Positions 51,736-60,661 of a DNA stretch of 64,000 nt are shown piece by piece. Position 1 is the first letter of the stretch. Every line of letters starts with the position of its first letter. Location: contig NZ_JAMHIW010000012.1 of NCBI RefSeq assembly GCF_023896955.1, positions 1 to 64,000 of the forward strand. Reading direction: 5' to 3'. A program made the translations under genes and the position numbers. The DNA is from Micromonospora sp. RHAY321 (GTDB lineage: Bacteria; Actinomycetota; Actinomycetes; Mycobacteriales; Micromonosporaceae). The notes under the pieces were generated by a model, which saw only the letters and a list, made by a program, of their open reading frames with translations, did not search any database and was not told the origin of the DNA.

Positions 51736-52916
51736 GCAGCCTGCTGGTGGACAACATCGGGGAGCTGGTCACCAACGGCGCCGGCGAGGGCCCGCTGGGC
51801 ATCCGCCGCGACGCGGCCGTGCTCGTCGAGGAGGGCCGGGTGGCCTGGGTCGGGCCGGCGGCGTACGCGCCCGCCGCCGACCGGCGGGTCGACGCCGGTG
51901 GCGCCGCCGTGCTGCCCGGCTTCGTGGACAGCCACGCGCACCTGGTCTTCGCCGGCGACCGGGCCGCCGAGTTCGCCGCCCGCATGGCCGGCCAGCCGTA
52001 CACCGGCGGCGGCATCCGGACCACGGTCGGCGCGACCCGGGCCGCCAGTGACGACGAACTGCGGGCCACCGTGCGCCGGCTGCGCGGGGAGGCGCTGTTC
52101 CAGGGCACCACCACCATGGAGATCAAGAGTGGGTACGGGCTGACCGTCGCCGACGAGGCCCGCTCGCTGCGGATCGCCGCCGAGACCAGCACCGAGACAA
52201 CCTTCCTCGGCGCGCACGTGGTGCCCGCCGAGTACGCCGACCGCCCCGACGACTACGTCGGACTGGTGTGCGGGCCGATGCTGGCCGCCGCCGCACCGCA
52301 CGCGAAGTGGATCGACGTGTTCTGCGAGCGGGGCGCCTTCGACGTCGACCACGCCCGCGCCATCCTCGCCTGCGGGCAGGCCGCCGGTCTGGGCGTGCGG
52401 GTGCACGCCAACCAGCTCGGCCCCGGCCCCGGCGTCCAGCTCGGCGTGGAACTCGACGCCGCCAGCGTCGACCACTGCACCCACCTCAGCGACGCCGACG
52501 TGGACGCCCTGGCCGGCACCGCCGGCAGCGACGGGTCGGGGACCCGCACGGTGGCGACCCTGCTGCCCGGCGCCGAGTTCTCCACCCGCTCGCCCTACCC
52601 GGACGCCCGCCGGCTGCTCGACGCCGGCGTCACCGTCGCGCTGGCGACCGACTGCAACCCCGGCTCGTCGTACACCTCGTCGATGCCGTTCTGTGTGGCC
52701 CTCGCCGTCCGCGAGATGCGGATGACCCCGGCGGAGGCGGTCCGGGCCGCGACACTCGGCGGCGCGCGGGCGCTGCGCCGCGACGACATCGGCGTGCTCA
52801 CCCCCGGCGCCCGGGCCGACCTGGTCGTCCTGGACGCCCCCTCGTACCTGCATCTGGCCTACCGGCCCGGTGTCCCACTGATCCGCCAGGTCCTGCTCAA
52901 CGGAGTGCCGCAATGA
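51732..52916 (+). CDS. hutI: Imidazolonepropionase
   Basis: The 394-aa amidohydrolase has metal ligands FVDSHAHLVFAGDRAAEFAA, substrate-loop FQGTTTMEIKSGYGLTVADE, DVFCERGAF and VRVHANQLG, and LATDCNPGSSYTSSMPF. It opens the imidazolone ring to give N-formimino-L-glutamate. ATG 51732 is fixed by the 4-bp overlap with hutF; the longer frame upstream (from 51267) is a shadow inside hutF. Stop overlaps hutH (ATGA). Confidence 0.96.
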   Translation: MSSLLVDNIGELVTNGAGEGPLGIRRDAAVLVEEGRVAWVGPAAYAPAADRRVDAGGAAVLPGFVDSHAHLVFAGDRAAEFAARMAGQPYTGGGIRTTVGATRAASDDELRATVRRLRGEALFQGTTTMEIKSGYGLTVADEARSLRIAAETSTETTFLGAHVVPAEYADRPDDYVGLVCGPMLAAAAPHAKWIDVFCERGAFDVDHARAILACGQAAGLGVRVHANQLGPGPGVQLGVELDAASVDHCTHLSDADVDALAGTAGSDGSGTRTVATLLPGAEFSTRSPYPDARRLLDAGVTVALATDCNPGSSYTSSMPFCVALAVREMRMTPAEAVRAATLGGARALRRDDIGVLTPGARADLVVLDAPSYLHLAYRPGVPLIRQVLLNGVPQ

Positions 52917-54451
52917 CGACCGTGACCATCCAGCCCACCGGAATCTCCGCCGACGACGTGCTCGCGGTCGCCCGCGGCACCGCCACGGTGGTCCTCGACC
53001 CGACCACCCGGGAGGCGATGGCGACCAGCCGCGCGATCGTGGACGGCATCGAGGCCGCCGGGCGGCCCGTGTACGGCGTCTCGACCGGGTTCGGGGCGCT
53101 GGCCAACACCTTCGTCGCCCCGGAGCGCCGGGCCGAGCTGCAACACGCGCTGATCCGCTCGCACGCCGCCGGTGTGGGCGCCCCGATGCCGCGCGAGGTG
53201 GTCCGGGCGATGATGCTGCTGCGGGTCCGGTCGCTCGCCCTGGGCCGCTCCGGGGTCCGCCCGCTGGTCGCCGAGGCGCTGGTCGACCTGCTCAACCACG
53301 ACATCACCCCGTGGGTGCCGGAGCACGGCTCGCTGGGTGCCTCCGGCGACCTGGCGCCGCTCGCGCACTGCGCGCTGGTCCTGCTCGGCGAGGGCTGGGT
53401 GCTCGGCCCGGCCGGCGACCGGCAGGACGCGGCGGACGCGCTGGCCGCCGCAGGGCTCAAGCCGATCGAGCTGGCCGCCAAGGAGGGGCTGGCGCTGATC
53501 AACGGCACCGACGGCATGCTCGGCATGCTGCTGCTGGCCATCCACGACGCGGCGCACCTGTTCGCCATGGCCGACGTGACCGCCGCGCTGGCCATCGAGG
53601 CGATGCTCGGCTCGGAGCGGCCGTTCCTGCCCGAGCTGCACGCGATCCGGCCGCACCCCGGCCAGGCGACGTCGGCGGCGAACATCCACCGGCTGCTGCA
53701 GGACTCCCGGGTGATGGACTCGCACCGCGACGACCTGGCGCACGCCGTGCAGGACGCGTACTCGATGCGCTGCGCCCCGCAGGTGGCCGGCGCGGCCCGG
53801 GACACCCTGGACTTCGTCCGCACGGTCGCGGGCCGGGAGCTGGTGTCCGTCGTGGACAACCCGGTCGTGCTGCCGGACGGCCGGGTCGAGTCGACCGGCA
53901 ACTTCCACGGCGCGCCGCTCGGCTTCGCCGCGGACTTCCTCGCCATCGCCGCCTCCGAGGTGGGCGCGATCGCCGAACGGCGGGTGGACCGGCTGCTCGA
54001 CGTCACCCGCTCCCGGGAGCTGCCGGCGTTCCTCTCCCCCGACGCCGGCGTCAACTCCGGTCTGATGATCGCCCAGTACACGGCGGCGGGCATCGTCGCG
54101 GAGAACCGGCGGCTCGCCGCCCCGGCGTCGGTGGACTCGCTGCCTACCAGCGGCATGCAGGAGGACCACGTCTCGATGGGCTGGGCGGCGGCCAAGAAGC
54201 TGCGCACGGTGCTGGACAACCTGACCAGCCTGCTCGCGGTGGAGCTGCTGGCCGGCGTACGCGGTCTTCAGCTGCGTGCCCCGCTGGAGCCGTCGCCGGC
54301 CGGCCGCGCCGCGGTCGCCGCGCTCGGTGCGGCGGCCGGTGAGCCGGGCCCGGACGTGTTCCTCGCCCCGGTGATGGAGGCGGCCCGCGCGGTGCTGGCC
54401 GGCCCGGAGCTGCGCGCCGCCATCGAACGGGAGATCGGCCCGCTGGGCTGA
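52913..54451 (+). CDS. hutH: Histidine ammonia-lyase
   Basis: The 512-aa enzyme has the MIO-forming Ala-Ser-Gly in GSLGASGDLAPLAHCALVLL, catalytic Tyr region VYGVSTGFGALANTF, and ALINGTDGMLGMLLLAIHDA and LPTSGMQEDHVSMGWAAAKK near the C-terminus. Full family length (about 510). It eliminates ammonia from histidine to give urocanate, first step of the pathway, and here is the last gene of the operon. ATG 52913 overlaps the hutI stop by 4 bp. Confidence 0.97.
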   Translation: MTTVTIQPTGISADDVLAVARGTATVVLDPTTREAMATSRAIVDGIEAAGRPVYGVSTGFGALANTFVAPERRAELQHALIRSHAAGVGAPMPREVVRAMMLLRVRSLALGRSGVRPLVAEALVDLLNHDITPWVPEHGSLGASGDLAPLAHCALVLLGEGWVLGPAGDRQDAADALAAAGLKPIELAAKEGLALINGTDGMLGMLLLAIHDAAHLFAMADVTAALAIEAMLGSERPFLPELHAIRPHPGQATSAANIHRLLQDSRVMDSHRDDLAHAVQDAYSMRCAPQVAGAARDTLDFVRTVAGRELVSVVDNPVVLPDGRVESTGNFHGAPLGFAADFLAIAASEVGAIAERRVDRLLDVTRSRELPAFLSPDAGVNSGLMIAQYTAAGIVAENRRLAAPASVDSLPTSGMQEDHVSMGWAAAKKLRTVLDNLTSLLAVELLAGVRGLQLRAPLEPSPAGRAAVAALGAAAGEPGPDVFLAPVMEAARAVLAGPELRAAIEREIGPLG

Positions 54452-54482
54452 CCTCCGCGGGGTCGCTGTCGTCCGCCGCGGG

Positions 54483-55100
54483 TCAGGCGGCGGGCGGCAG
54501 CACCTTGGCGACCAGCTTGGCCAGCTCGCGCAGCGCCTTGCCGCGGTGGCTGATCGCGTCCTTCTCCGCCGGGGTCAACTCGGCGTTGGTCCGGTCCTGC
54601 CCGTCGCCCAGGAAGATCGGGTCGTAGCCGAACCCGCCGTCGCCGCGCGGGGCGCGCAGCACCCGCCCCGACTGCCGGCCGTCGACCAGGTGCTCCTTGC
54701 CGCCGGGCAGCACCAGCGCCACCGTGCAGACGAACGACGCGCCCCGCTGCTCGTCGGGCACGTCGGCGATCTGGTCCAACACGAGCTGGAGGTTGGCCCG
54801 GTCGTCGCCGTGCCGGCCGGACCAGCGGGCGCTGAACACGCCCGGCATCCCGTTGAGCGCGTCCACCGCCAGCCCGGAATCGTCGGCGATGGTCGGCAGC
54901 CCGGTGCGACGGAAACCCTCCCGCGCCTTGATCAGCGCGTTCTCGCCGAACGTCAGGCCGGTCTCCGGCAGCTCCTCGTACTGCTCGACGTCGTCGAGCC
55001 CGAGCAGGGCGATCTTGTGCGCGCCCAGCGCGCCGTCCAGGATCCGCTGGAGTTCCACCAGCTTCTTACGGTTGCGGGTCGCGAGCAGGACCTTGTTCAT
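54483..55100 (-). CDS. rdgB: RdgB/HAM1 family non-canonical purine NTP pyrophosphatase
   Basis: The 205-aa protein starts MNKVLLATRNRKKLVELQRI (T/SxNxxK substrate motif) and has TFGENALIKAREGFRRTGLP, TIADDSGLAVDALNGMPGVF and ARWSGRHGDD, ending GFGYDPIFLGDGQDRTNAELTP-type motif. It hydrolyses ITP, dITP and XTP to monophosphates and keeps damaged purines out of nucleic acids. ATG 55100 overlaps the rph stop by 4 bp, the usual rph-rdgB pairing. Confidence 0.96.
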   Translation of the reverse strand: MNKVLLATRNRKKLVELQRILDGALGAHKIALLGLDDVEQYEELPETGLTFGENALIKAREGFRRTGLPTIADDSGLAVDALNGMPGVFSARWSGRHGDDRANLQLVLDQIADVPDEQRGASFVCTVALVLPGGKEHLVDGRQSGRVLRAPRGDGGFGYDPIFLGDGQDRTNAELTPAEKDAISHRGKALRELAKLVAKVLPPAA

Positions 55101-55822
55101 GAGAGCGCCTTCCGCTGAGCTTCGGCCAGGTCCGCGCAACCGGCGACGGCCAGGTCGAGCAGGGCGTCGAGCTGCTCCCGGGCGAACACGCCCGCCTCGC
55201 CGGTGCCCTGCACCTCCACGAAGTCGCCCGCGCCGGTGCAGACCACGTTCATGTCCACCTCGGCGGCCACGTCCTCCTCGTAGCAGAGGTCGAGCCGCGC
55301 CTCGCCGGCGATGATCCCCACGCTGACCGCGGCCACCGACCGGTGCATCACCTTCTCCGGCTTCCCGGCCAGCGCCTTGCGGGCGTGCAGCCAGCCCACC
55401 GCGTCGTGCAGCGCCACGTACGCGCCGGTGATCGCGGCGGTGCGGGTGCCGCCGTCGGCCTGGAGCACGTCGCAGTCGAGGACCACCGAGTTCTCGCCGA
55501 GCGCCTTCAGGTCGATGCTGGCGCGCAGGCTGCGGCCGATCAGCCGGGAGATCTCGTGGGTCCGCCCACCGACCCGACCCTTGACGCTCTCCCGGTCGGA
55601 GCGGGTGTTGGTCGCCCGGGGCAGCATCGCGTACTCGGCGGTCACCCAGCCGAGCCCGGAGCCCTTGCGCCAGCGGGGCACCCCCTCGGTGACGCTGGCC
55701 GTGCAGAGCACCCGGGTGCCGCCGAACTCGACGAGCACCGAACCCTCCGGGTGCGTGCTCCAGCCTCGGGTCAGGGTCACCGGTCGAAGTTGATCGGGCC
55801 CTCGCCCGTCAGGTCGCGCCAT
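55097..55822 (-). CDS. rph: Ribonuclease PH
   Basis: The 241-aa phosphorolytic exonuclease has MARPDGRGPDQLRPVTLTRG, GSVLVEFGGTRVLCTASV, GWVTAEYAMLPRATNTR, LIGRSLRASIDLKALGE and DVLQADGGTRTAAITGAYVA, all conserved in RNase PH. It trims tRNA 3' ends. ATG 55822 lies 6 nt downstream of TAGGGT (55829-55834, minus), so the rph-rdgB mRNA is probably leaderless. Confidence 0.96.
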   Translation of the reverse strand: MARPDGRGPDQLRPVTLTRGWSTHPEGSVLVEFGGTRVLCTASVTEGVPRWRKGSGLGWVTAEYAMLPRATNTRSDRESVKGRVGGRTHEISRLIGRSLRASIDLKALGENSVVLDCDVLQADGGTRTAAITGAYVALHDAVGWLHARKALAGKPEKVMHRSVAAVSVGIIAGEARLDLCYEEDVAAEVDMNVVCTGAGDFVEVQGTGEAGVFAREQLDALLDLAVAGCADLAEAQRKALS

Positions 55823-55831
55823 GCCTGCACC

Positions 55832-57001
55832 CTATGCGGTGCCGTGACCTCCCCGCCCCGCGGTGCCCCGACCGCGTTCCGCGCCGTGCACCCGGAGGAA
55901 TCCGGTGACGGCGGCCGGCCAGCTGAACTCCTCGGCCCGTGTCCGGGCGGCCCGCCGCCGCTCCGCCTCCGGGCGGGCCACCAGCCGGGTCACCGCCGCC
56001 GCCATCGACGCCGCCGAGCCGTACGCCGCCAGCCCTGCGGCGCCGACCACCTCGGGCAGGGCGCTGGCCGCGTTCACCACCACCGGCGTGCCACAGGCGA
56101 GCGCCTCCAGCCCGGCCAGGCCGAAGGTCTCCACCGGGCCGGGTGCCAGCACCACGTCGGCGCTGGCGAGCAGCGCGGCCACCGCGGCGCGGTCGGGTAG
56201 GAACCCGGTGAACGTGACCGGCAGACCTGCGGCGCGGCGGGTCAGCGCGGCGCGCAGCGGGCCGTCCCCGGCCATCACCAGCACCGCCGGCACGCCGGCC
56301 CGGCGCAGCTCGGCGAGCGCCCGTACGGCCAGCTCCGGGCGCTTCTCCGGGGAGAGTCGGGCGCAGTGCACCAGCAACAGTTCGCTCGCATCGGCGTAAC
56401 GCTCGCGCAGCCGCGGGTCCGCCCGGTCCGGGTGGAAGGTGTCCAGGTCGGCCCCGAGCGGCACCAGGTCCACGTTGTCCGCGCCGATGCGGTGGAACTC
56501 CTCGGCCGCCCACCGGGTGGTGCACACGATCCGGTCGTACGCCCGGCTGCTCGCCCGGTTGAGCCGATCGGCGGTCGGCCGGCGCAGCGCGTCCGGCATG
56601 CCCCACTGGCCGAGCAGCCCGGTCAGCGACTCGTGCGAGACCATCACCGATGGCACCCCGTTCGCCTTCGCCCAGCGTCCCGTCCAGCGCAGCGACGACC
56701 GGTCGGAGACCTCCAACCGGTCCGGCGCCAATCCGGCGAGCAGCCGGGCCAGCCGGCGCCGGCCCGCGAGCACCCGGTAGCCGCCGCTGCCGGGCAGCTC
56801 CGGCCCGGGCAGGGTGACCAGCCGACCCCACGGGTGCCTCTCGTCGGCGGCCCGTCGGCCCGGTATCACCAGCACCGGGTCGTGCCCGGCCGCCCGGTAG
56901 CCCTCGCCGAGGTGCCGCAGGGCGGTGCGCAGTCCACCGGAGCGTGCGGTCACGAAGTTGGCGAGCCGCACGATCCGCAGCCCGCCGGCCGTCCCGCTCA
57001 C
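55832..57001 (-). CDS. GT4 family glycosyltransferase (second gene of a pair)
   Basis: The 389-aa protein has IVRLANFVTARSGGLRTALR, VMVSHESLTGLLGQWGMPDA, LLVHCARLSPEKRPELAVRA and DVVLAPGPVETFGLAGLEAL with the E-x7-E motif and CGTPVVVNAASALPEVVG. It resembles mycobacterial PimB/PimC-like mannosyltransferases and GDP-mannose-dependent MgtA relatives. GTG 57001 overlaps the stop of the preceding glycosyltransferase, so the two are one unit. Probable role in lipomannan or phosphatidylinositol mannoside synthesis is inference. Confidence 0.88.
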   Translation of the reverse strand: MSGTAGGLRIVRLANFVTARSGGLRTALRHLGEGYRAAGHDPVLVIPGRRAADERHPWGRLVTLPGPELPGSGGYRVLAGRRRLARLLAGLAPDRLEVSDRSSLRWTGRWAKANGVPSVMVSHESLTGLLGQWGMPDALRRPTADRLNRASSRAYDRIVCTTRWAAEEFHRIGADNVDLVPLGADLDTFHPDRADPRLRERYADASELLLVHCARLSPEKRPELAVRALAELRRAGVPAVLVMAGDGPLRAALTRRAAGLPVTFTGFLPDRAAVAALLASADVVLAPGPVETFGLAGLEALACGTPVVVNAASALPEVVGAAGLAAYGSAASMAAAVTRLVARPEAERRRAARTRAEEFSWPAAVTGFLRVHGAERGRGTAGRGGHGTA

Positions 57002-58143
57002 GACGCGGCTGGCAGGCCGACGGAGGCGGCCACGGCCCGTACGGCGTGGTAGTGGCCGATCAGCTCGTCGCCGACCGCCGTCCAACTCCGCCGGCTGACG
57101 GCGGCCCGGGCGGCCAGCCCGTACCCCCGCCGCCGCTCGGCGTCGCCGCCCAGCTCGGCCACGGCGGCGGCCAGCGCGTCCCCGTCGTTCGGCGGCACCA
57201 GCAGTCCCGTCACCCCCGTGTCGACCAGGTCGACCGGTCCGCCGCTGGCCGGCGCCACCACCGGCACTCCCGAGGCCAGCGCCTCCTGGAGGGTCTGGCC
57301 GAAGGTCTCGTGCGGTCCGGTGTGCACGAACAGGTCCAGGCTGGCGTAGAGCCGGGCCAGGTCCTCGCCGTGCTGCACCCCCAGGAAGGTCACGCCGGGC
57401 AGCGCCCGCTCCAGGTGGCGGCGGGCCGGTCCGTCGCCGGCCACCACCACCCGCACACCGGGCAGCCGGGAGGTTGCCGCCAGCAGCTCCACCCGCTTCT
57501 CCGGGGCCAGCCGGCCGACATAACCGACGAGCAGCTCACCGCCGGGGGCCAGCCGGTGCCGCAGCGCCGCGCAACGCCTGCCCGGGTCGAACCGGACGGC
57601 GTCCACGCCGCGACGCCACAGCCAGATCCGCTGCACCCCGTTCGCGATCAGGTCGGCTGCGGCGCGGGTGGACGGGGCGAGGGTGCGCTGCGCCGAGTTG
57701 TGGATCTCCCGCAGTCGCCGCCAGGCCGCCGCCTCACCCCAGCTGACCCGGTAGGCCCGGGCGTAGGCCGCGACGTCGGTCTGGTAGACCGCCACCGTGG
57801 GCAGCGCGTACCGGCTGGCCAGCGTGGCCGCACGGCCGCCGAGAACGAACGGGCTGGCCAGGTGCACCACGTCCGGTGCCGCCGACAGCAGCGCCCCCGC
57901 CAGCCGCGTCGTGGTGGGCACACCCAGCCGGAAGCCCTGGTAGCGGGGCAACGGCACGCTGGGGATGCGCACCACCGGGTACGGCAACCCGTCGGCGTCC
58001 TGCCGGCTCGCCCCGTGCGGGGCGGGAGCGATGACGACCGGCTCGTGGCCCCGGGCGACAAGGTGTTCCGCCGTCCGCACCACGGAGTGCGCGACGCCGT
58101 TCACGTCTGGCGGGAACGACTCGGTGACGATGGCGATCCGCAT
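56998..58143 (-). CDS. GT4 family glycosyltransferase (MgtA/PimB-like, first gene of a pair)
   Basis: The 381-aa protein begins MRIAIVTESFPPDVNGVAHS, typical of GDP-mannose-dependent alpha-mannosyltransferases (MgtA/PimB'). Also seen are DVVHLASPFVLGGRAATLAS, VAVYQTDVAAYARAYRVSWG, LLVGYVGRLAPEKRVELLAA, and FVHTGPHETFGQTLQEALAS with the E-x7-E motif. It starts at ATG 58143 or GTG 58149. Confidence 0.9.
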   Translation of the reverse strand: MRIAIVTESFPPDVNGVAHSVVRTAEHLVARGHEPVVIAPAPHGASRQDADGLPYPVVRIPSVPLPRYQGFRLGVPTTTRLAGALLSAAPDVVHLASPFVLGGRAATLASRYALPTVAVYQTDVAAYARAYRVSWGEAAAWRRLREIHNSAQRTLAPSTRAAADLIANGVQRIWLWRRGVDAVRFDPGRRCAALRHRLAPGGELLVGYVGRLAPEKRVELLAATSRLPGVRVVVAGDGPARRHLERALPGVTFLGVQHGEDLARLYASLDLFVHTGPHETFGQTLQEALASGVPVVAPASGGPVDLVDTGVTGLLVPPNDGDALAAAVAELGGDAERRRGYGLAARAAVSRRSWTAVGDELIGHYHAVRAVAASVGLPAAS

Positions 58144-58253
58144 GCCCACACCGTGCGGGTGCCACCGGTGCGCCAGACGACCGTCCGCTGACCGGCCGGC
58201 GAACAGTACGGCACAAGACCGCTGGCCGCCCCGCGGGACCGGGACGCGGCCGG

Positions 58254-58997
58254 TCAGACGTCGTAGCTGGCGCCGGCCCGGACCACCTCGAGCGGCCCGG
58301 TGTACGCGGCGGCGGCCGACTCCAGCGTGTGCGCCTCACTGCCCCAGGCGGCCACCAGGTGGGTGAGCAGCAGGCGGCCCACCACCGCCTTGGTCGCCGT
58401 CTCACCCGCCTCCCGGCCGGTGAGGTGCAGATCCGGCGGGTTGTCCGCGCCGTCGAGGTAGCTGGCCTCGCAGAGGAAGACGTCGGCGTTCTGGGCCAGC
58501 CGCAGCAGCGCGTCGCAGGGCGCGGTGTCCGACGAGTAGCAGAGCGACCGGCCGTCGTGCTCCAGCCGCACCCCGTACGTCTCGACGGGGTGGTTGACCC
58601 GGTCGACGGTGACCGTGAACGGCCCGATCGGGAAGGTGCCCGGTTGCAGGGCGTAGAACTGGTAGACGTCCTCCACCGTGCCGTCGTCGCCGTACGCGGC
58701 GCTGAGCCGGTCCGGTGCGCCTGCGGGCGCGTACACCGGCAGCGCCGGGTAGGGCCCGTCCGGCGCGTACCGGCGGACCACCACGTACGACACGGCGTCG
58801 AGGATGTGGTCGCAGTGCAGGTGGGTCAGCAGGATCGCGTCCGGGGCGTGCAGCCCCGCGTACCGCTGGAGGCTGGACAGCGAACCTGAGCCGAAGTCGA
58901 CCAGGAGCCGGAAGCCGTCGGCCTCGACCAGGTAGGCCGAACACGGCGACTCGGGGCCGGGGAAGCTGCCGGCACAACCCAGGACCGTCAGTCGCAT
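58254..58997 (-). CDS. MBL-fold metallo-hydrolase (ElaC/cyclic-nucleotide phosphodiesterase-like)
   Basis: The 247-aa protein has HLHCDH zinc motif in AILLTHLHCDHILDAVSYVV, a FGSGS loop, SSDTAPCDALLRLAQNADVF (Asp ligand), CEASYLDGADNP and LLLTHLVAAWG (last His). No exosite of tRNase Z is evident, so a phosphodiesterase or other hydrolase is more likely. In actinobacteria the same gene lies between murI and rph; here it is near rph but separated by two glycosyltransferases. Confidence 0.85.
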   Translation of the reverse strand: MRLTVLGCAGSFPGPESPCSAYLVEADGFRLLVDFGSGSLSSLQRYAGLHAPDAILLTHLHCDHILDAVSYVVVRRYAPDGPYPALPVYAPAGAPDRLSAAYGDDGTVEDVYQFYALQPGTFPIGPFTVTVDRVNHPVETYGVRLEHDGRSLCYSSDTAPCDALLRLAQNADVFLCEASYLDGADNPPDLHLTGREAGETATKAVVGRLLLTHLVAAWGSEAHTLESAAAAYTGPLEVVRAGASYDV

Positions 58998-59168
58998 CGG
59001 GTTGTCTCGCTGTCACTGTCAGTAGCATGCGAGCCGGCCAACGTCCCGGCCATGATCTCTACCGACGCGTACGCCACGCTGCGCAGCCTACGCCGGGGTA
59101 CCCGGCGGCAAGAATCATCCGCTGGAAGTTGTCACGAACGTGACACCCGCTCACGACACTCCGGGCAG

Positions 59169-59206
59169 CGTACGGGCCATCGACGCGTGCGTCGACGGCC
59201 CGTACG
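59169..59206. terminator. Strong hairpin between the MBL gene region and cysM, likely cysM terminator
   Basis: CGTACGGGCC and GGCCCGTACG plus inner TCGACGC/GCGTCGA form an 18-bp stem with one mismatch and a 2-nt tip, 17 nt past the cysM stop. No U-run follows. The rest of the 58998-59222 gap shows no gene. Confidence 0.55.
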
Positions 59207-59222
59207 ACAGGGACCACGGCGG

Positions 59223-60188
59223 TCAGGCCCAGAGCTGGCCGTCCAAGGCCTCCTCGGCGTCGGCGAGCGTGCCGCCGTACGCGCCGGTGGACAGGTACTT
59301 CCAGCCGCCGTCGCAGACCACGAAGGCCACGTCGGCACGGCGGCCGTCGCGGACCGCCTCGTGCGCCACCGCGAGCGCGGCGTGCAGGATGGCGCCGGTG
59401 GAGAAGCCGGCGAAGATGCCCTCCACGTCCACGAGCTGCCGGGTACGCAGCACCGCGTCCCGGGTGCCGACCGAGAACCGCCGGGAGAGCACCGAGGCGT
59501 CGTACAGCTCCGGCACGTACCCCTCGTCGATGTTGCGCAGGCCGTAGACCACCTCGCCGTAGCGCGGCTCGGCCGCGACGACCTGGATGCCGTCGACCTT
59601 CTCCCGCAGGTACCGCCCGGTGCCCATCAGGGTGCCGGTGGTGCCCAGCCCGGCCACGAAGTGCGTGATGGTGGGCAGGTCGTGCAGCAACTCCGGCCCG
59701 GTCGTCTCGTAGTGCGCCCGGGCATTCGCCTCGTTGCCGTACTGGTACAGCATCACCCAGTCCGGATGCTCGGCGGCGATCTGCTTCGCGGTGGCGACGG
59801 CCTGGTTGGAGCCACCCGCCGCCGGCGAGAAGATGATCTCAGCGCCGTACATCCGGAGAAGCTGGACCCGCTCGGTGGAGACGTTCTCCGGCATCACACA
59901 GACCAGGCGGTAGCCGCGCAGCTTGGCCACCATCGCCAGCGAGATGCCGGTGTTGCCGCTGGTCGGCTCCAGGATGGTGTCACCCGTCCTGAGCCGGCCG
60001 GCCTCCTCGGCGGCGCGGACCATGAACAGCGCCGCCCGGTCCTTGATGCTGCCGGTCGGGTTCCGATCCTCCAGCTTGGCCCAGAGCCGCACCGGCGGAG
60101 CGCCGTCCGGCACCGTCGGGGAGAGCCGGGGCAGGCCGACCAGCGGCGTACCCCCGCACGCGTCGAGCAGGCTGTCGTACCGCGCCAT
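59223..60188 (-). CDS. cysM: O-phosphoserine/CysO-dependent cysteine synthase
   Basis: The 321-aa PLP enzyme has GGTPLVGLPRL, the lysine in EDRNPTGSIKDRAALFMV (PLP Schiff base), PTSGNTGISLAMVAKLRGYR (phosphate loop) and VAGLGTTGTLMGTGRYLRE. In mycobacteria CysM uses O-phosphoserine and the thiocarboxylated carrier CysO instead of sulfide; the adjacent carrier and JAMM protease genes show the same pathway here. The gene follows cysO by 11 nt. Confidence 0.95.
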   Translation of the reverse strand: MARYDSLLDACGGTPLVGLPRLSPTVPDGAPPVRLWAKLEDRNPTGSIKDRAALFMVRAAEEAGRLRTGDTILEPTSGNTGISLAMVAKLRGYRLVCVMPENVSTERVQLLRMYGAEIIFSPAAGGSNQAVATAKQIAAEHPDWVMLYQYGNEANARAHYETTGPELLHDLPTITHFVAGLGTTGTLMGTGRYLREKVDGIQVVAAEPRYGEVVYGLRNIDEGYVPELYDASVLSRRFSVGTRDAVLRTRQLVDVEGIFAGFSTGAILHAALAVAHEAVRDGRRADVAFVVCDGGWKYLSTGAYGGTLADAEEALDGQLWA

Positions 60189-60199
60189 GACGACCGCCC

Positions 60200-60595
60200 T
60201 CAGCGGGCGGCGACGGCGCCGCGACGATCGTCGCGGGCCACCGCGGCGACAGCGTGCTGGCTGATCGCCGCTACCGCGGCGCTGTGCTGGCTGATCGCCG
60301 CTGCCGCGGCGAAGCCGAACGCGCCGCCGGCCACGGCCGGCAGGATGGTGACGCTGTCGCCGTCGGAGAGCTTGGCGTCCAGCGCGCCGAGGAAGCGGAC
60401 GTCCTCGTCGTTGACGTAGACGTTGACGAAGCGGTGCAGCGTGCCGGTCTCGGTGACCAGGCGGCCGCGCAGCCCGCCGTGCCGGGAGTCCAGGTCGGCG
60501 AGCAGGTCGCTCAGGGTGTCGCCGGTGCCTTCGACGACCTTGGCGCCGCCGGTGTAGCTGCGCAGGATGGTGGGGATGCGAACCTCAATGGCCAT
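60200..60595 (-). CDS. cysO: CysO-like sulfur carrier protein with 40-residue C-terminal extension
   Basis: The 131-aa protein has a ubiquitin-like MoaD/ThiS domain (residues 1-91): IEVRIPTILRSYTGGAKVVE, FVNVYVNDEDVRFLGALDAK and SVTILPAVAGG. Sulfur carriers end at this Gly-Gly, where sulfide is loaded as a thiocarboxylate. Here GG (90-91) is followed by AFGFAAAAAISQHSAAVAAI, then SQHAVAAVARDDRRG and a short end. The tail must be removed before function, probably by the adjacent JAMM protease, or the carrier is inactive. The tail is encoded by a 30-bp duplication. ATG 60595. Confidence 0.88.
   Translation of the reverse strand: MAIEVRIPTILRSYTGGAKVVEGTGDTLSDLLADLDSRHGGLRGRLVTETGTLHRFVNVYVNDEDVRFLGALDAKLSDGDSVTILPAVAGGAFGFAAAAAISQHSAAVAAISQHAVAAVARDDRRGAVAAR
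60241..60303 (-). repeat. Near-perfect 30-bp tandem duplication in the 3' end of cysO
   Basis: TGCTGGCTGATCGCCGCT occurs at 60255-60272 and again at 60285-60302, each preceded by a CCGCGGCG-type block. It encodes two AISQH-containing segments of the CysO tail. Confidence 0.8.
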
Positions 60596-60661
60596 GATGT
60601 CGTGCTCCTCGTTCGGGTGTGCCTACGGTGACGGGACGAACCGGGTGCGGACGCTGACGGG

